A stretch of DNA of 8,385 nucleotides, from assembly GCA_946482625.1 (NCBI GenBank), contig CAMLSH010000152.1:1-8385 (forward strand), read 5' to 3'. Positions 7,191 through 8,385 of this stretch are shown one piece after another. The notes beneath the pieces are model-generated. The model did no database searches, was not told the origin of the DNA, and was given only the letters and a program-made list of their open reading frames with translations. The DNA comes from an uncultured Opitutaceae bacterium (GTDB taxonomy: Bacteria > Verrucomicrobiota > Verrucomicrobiae > Opitutales > Opitutaceae). The translations under genes were made by a program, and so were the position numbers. Positions within the stretch are counted from its first letter, which is position 1. Each line of letters starts with the position of its first letter.

Positions 7191-7296
7191 CCGCTGGTTG
7201 CGGACGGGGCGGTGAGCGCACGGAGGGGCTCACGCGAAGAAGTAAAGGCGCAAGGTGGGAGAGTGGAGGGCCAGCAGATGGGTGGAGCCGTGGGTG

Positions 7297-7323
7297 TTGG
7301 CGTGCAACCCGCGGGTTGATAAT
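7297..7323 (+). promoter_or_regulatory. Candidate promoter with palindromic operator before the ABC transporter operon
   Basis: A perfect 14-bp palindrome, CAACCCGCGGGTTG, occupies 7305-7318. It overlaps a good -10-like hexamer, GATAAT (7318-7323), preceded by TTGGCG at 7297-7302 as a weak -35 with a 15-bp spacer. The palindrome would fill the space between the two boxes, a classic repressor position. The predicted transcript start would lie about 45-50 nt before the ATG at 7378. A palindrome of this length is expected by chance about once per two windows of this size, so support rests on its position. Confidence 0.35.
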
Positions 7324-7377
7324 CCACGCGCCGTCGGAGCGCTTGCGGTGCGCGCAAATGCCACCACGGTGGGCGAC

Positions 7378-8058
7378 ATGCTTGCGATTCATGCGCTGAA
7401 AAAATCGTTCGTCACGCCCGATGGCGTGCGCGCCGGGGTGGTGGATATCGCGGAGTTTTCTCTGGGCGCGGGCGAGCAGGTCGCGTTGCGCGGCGAGAGT
7501 GGTTCGGGGAAAACGACATTTTTGAATTTGATCGCGGGCATTCTGGCGCCGGACTCCGGGCGGATCGAAGTCGATGGGGTGGACATGGCGGCGCTCGGCG
7601 AAGCGCGTCGGGACAAACTGCGCGCCGCGAAAATCGGATACATTTTCCAGACGTTCAATCTGCTGCAGGGCTGCACGGTGCTGGAGAACGTGATGCTCGG
7701 CATGGCGTTTGGCCCCGGCGGAGCGGATCGCGCGCGGGCGCGGGCGATTTTGGAGCGTGTGGGTTTGGGTGCGCGGATGGATCATTTTCCGCGGCAGCTT
7801 TCCACCGGCCAGCAACAGCGCGTGGCGGTCGCGCGTGCGTTGGTGAATGCGCCCAAGCTCGTGCTGGCGGATGAGCCGACGGGAAATCTGGATCGTCGCA
7901 ACTCGGTGGATGCGCTCGCGTTGATTCGCGAGACCTGCCGTGAGACGGGTGCGGCGTTGCTGCTGGTGAGTCACGATGAGCAGGTGCTCGCGCAGTTTCC
8001 GGGGGCGCGGGATTTTGCGGCGCTGAACTGCGCGGCAGCGATTAGTCAGGCGCGCTGA
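7378..8058 (+). CDS. ABC transporter ATP-binding protein, LolD/MacB type
   Basis: The 226-residue ATPase starts at the ATG at 7378. The frame stays open back to 7255, but those 41 extra residues are unlike the family, and the ATG product begins properly with LAIHALKKSFVTPDG. Motifs are all in order: Walker A GESGSGKTT (39-47), Q-loop Q91 in IFQTFNLLQG, signature LSTGQQQRVAVARAL (141-155), Walker B LVLADEPTG (161-169) with E166, D-loop NLD (170-172) and H199 in LVSHD. The signature has threonine where the canonical LSGGQ has glycine, which is tolerated in some family members. This subfamily (COG1136) powers export or lipoprotein and cell-envelope remodelling with FtsX-like permeases rather than importers with binding proteins. 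The permease gene follows after 26 bp, so the two form an operon. Confidence 0.93.
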   Translation: MLAIHALKKSFVTPDGVRAGVVDIAEFSLGAGEQVALRGESGSGKTTFLNLIAGILAPDSGRIEVDGVDMAALGEARRDKLRAAKIGYIFQTFNLLQGCTVLENVMLGMAFGPGGADRARARAILERVGLGARMDHFPRQLSTGQQQRVAVARALVNAPKLVLADEPTGNLDRRNSVDALALIRETCRETGAALLLVSHDEQVLAQFPGARDFAALNCAAAISQAR

Positions 8059-8084
8059 GCAGGAAAATTTCAAACGCACTCTCC

Positions 8085-8385
8085 ATGACTCTTCCACGTC
8101 TTATTTATCGCAGTCTTCGGCAGCATGCGTTGTCCACGCTTGTGACGGCGGGCAGCATCGCGCTGGCGGCAGGGTTGTTGATGACGGTTTGGACGGTGAA
8201 GACGCAGGCGCAGCGGGCGTTCACGGATACGACGACGGGCTTCGACGCGGTACTCGGCGCGCGCGGTTCAAAACTGCAGCTGGTGCTCAACGCGATTTTT
8301 CATTTAGAGGCGTCGCCGGGGAATCTGGCGTGGGCCGACTATGAGCAGGTCGCAAAACATCCGGCGGTGAAGGCGGCGGTGCCGC
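8085..8385 (+). CDS. FtsX-family ABC transporter permease, N-terminal part (runs off the right edge)
   Basis: One hundred codons are visible from the ATG at 8085. Residues 1-14 (MTLPRLIYRSLRQH) are a basic amphipathic start, followed by a first membrane helix at about 15-36 (ALSTLVTAGSIALAAGLLMTVW). The region from about 38 onward is the beginning of the large extracytoplasmic MacB-like domain, with TTGFDAVLGARGSKLQLVL (50-68) and FHLEASPGNL (72-81), a pattern I associate with one particular branch of these permeases. It would pair with the ATPase encoded just upstream; the 26-bp gap and shared strand support co-transcription. AGGA at 8061-8064 is about 20 nt upstream of the ATG, too far for a standard ribosome binding site. 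The remaining helices lie beyond the window, and the substrate is unknown. Confidence 0.88.
   Translation, partial: MTLPRLIYRSLRQHALSTLVTAGSIALAAGLLMTVWTVKTQAQRAFTDTTTGFDAVLGARGSKLQLVLNAIFHLEASPGNLAWADYEQVAKHPAVKAAVP

Larger units (their letters stand above)
7098..7377. other. Non-coding interval between pckG and the ABC operon, with degenerate short repeats
   Basis: This 280-bp stretch has no credible gene; the open frames crossing it have unlikely composition. It holds a duplicated GTGCGCGA (7110-7117 and 7122-7129), three tandem 9-mers (7164-7190), an inverted repeat GTGAGC/GCTCAC (7212-7217 and 7228-7233), a purine-rich stretch AAGAAGTAAAGGCGCAAGG (7237-7255) and a palindrome at 7305-7318. 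The first part looks like decayed repeat DNA and the last part like the promoter region of the ABC operon. Confidence 0.6.

Noticed and set aside
7255..7377. Upstream extension of the ABC ATPase to the GTG at 7255
   Set aside because: The added residues are unlike the family, run through the palindrome and promoter-like region, and the ATG at 7378 gives the normal family length.
7006..8097. Long minus-strand frame (363 codons) opposite the ABC ATPase
   Set aside because: It covers a complete ATPase with all motifs and the repeat-containing spacer; no protein family is recognisable in it.

Overview
The window is GC-rich, gene-dense bacterial chromosome. The mix of genes, the GC content and the scarcity of Shine-Dalgarno sequences before most starts fit a Verrucomicrobiota bacterium, probably near Opitutaceae. 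That placement is an inference from style and gene content; there is no rRNA or other marker gene here to prove it. All proteins were identified by reading motifs, without a database search.

Layout. (1) 1-662, minus strand: the N-terminal 220 residues of a membrane-anchored PAS-domain sensor protein that runs off the left edge. (2) 836-1564, plus strand: an exported DUF3299 protein, divergent from the sensor. (3) 1565-1658: a short gap between convergent genes holding a perfect 8-bp-stem hairpin. (4) 1659-2114, minus strand: a small protein of two ACT domains. (5) 2115-2326: a divergent spacer with a 12-bp direct repeat. (6) 2327-3187 and 3308-4159, plus strand: two tandem paralogous HDOD proteins whose HD metal-binding residues are largely lost. 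(7) about 4235-5164: a cation diffusion facilitator (CDF) metal exporter. (8) 5271-7097: a complete GTP-type phosphoenolpyruvate carboxykinase (pckG). (9) 7098-7377: a non-coding interval with degenerate short repeats and a palindrome lying in a possible promoter. (10) 7378-8058 and 8085 to the right edge: an ABC transporter ATPase (LolD/MacB type) and the start of its FtsX-family permease partner.

How the genes may work together. The ABC pair forms an evident operon. The DUF3299 protein, the CDF exporter and this type of ABC pair all lie within 7.5 kb. From recall, DUF3299 genes sit beside such ABC pairs in zinc-regulated clusters of some proteobacteria, so a dispersed metal-homeostasis neighbourhood is possible but unproven. 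The PAS sensor and the two HDOD proteins are signalling parts with no visible target. pckG is central metabolism and looks unrelated to its neighbours.

Nothing here is a clear new defence or mobile system. The points most worth following are the degenerate HDOD pair, the possible split metal-transport system, the palindrome before the ABC operon, the repeat-like hairpin at 1614-1634 and the direct repeat before the HDOD genes.
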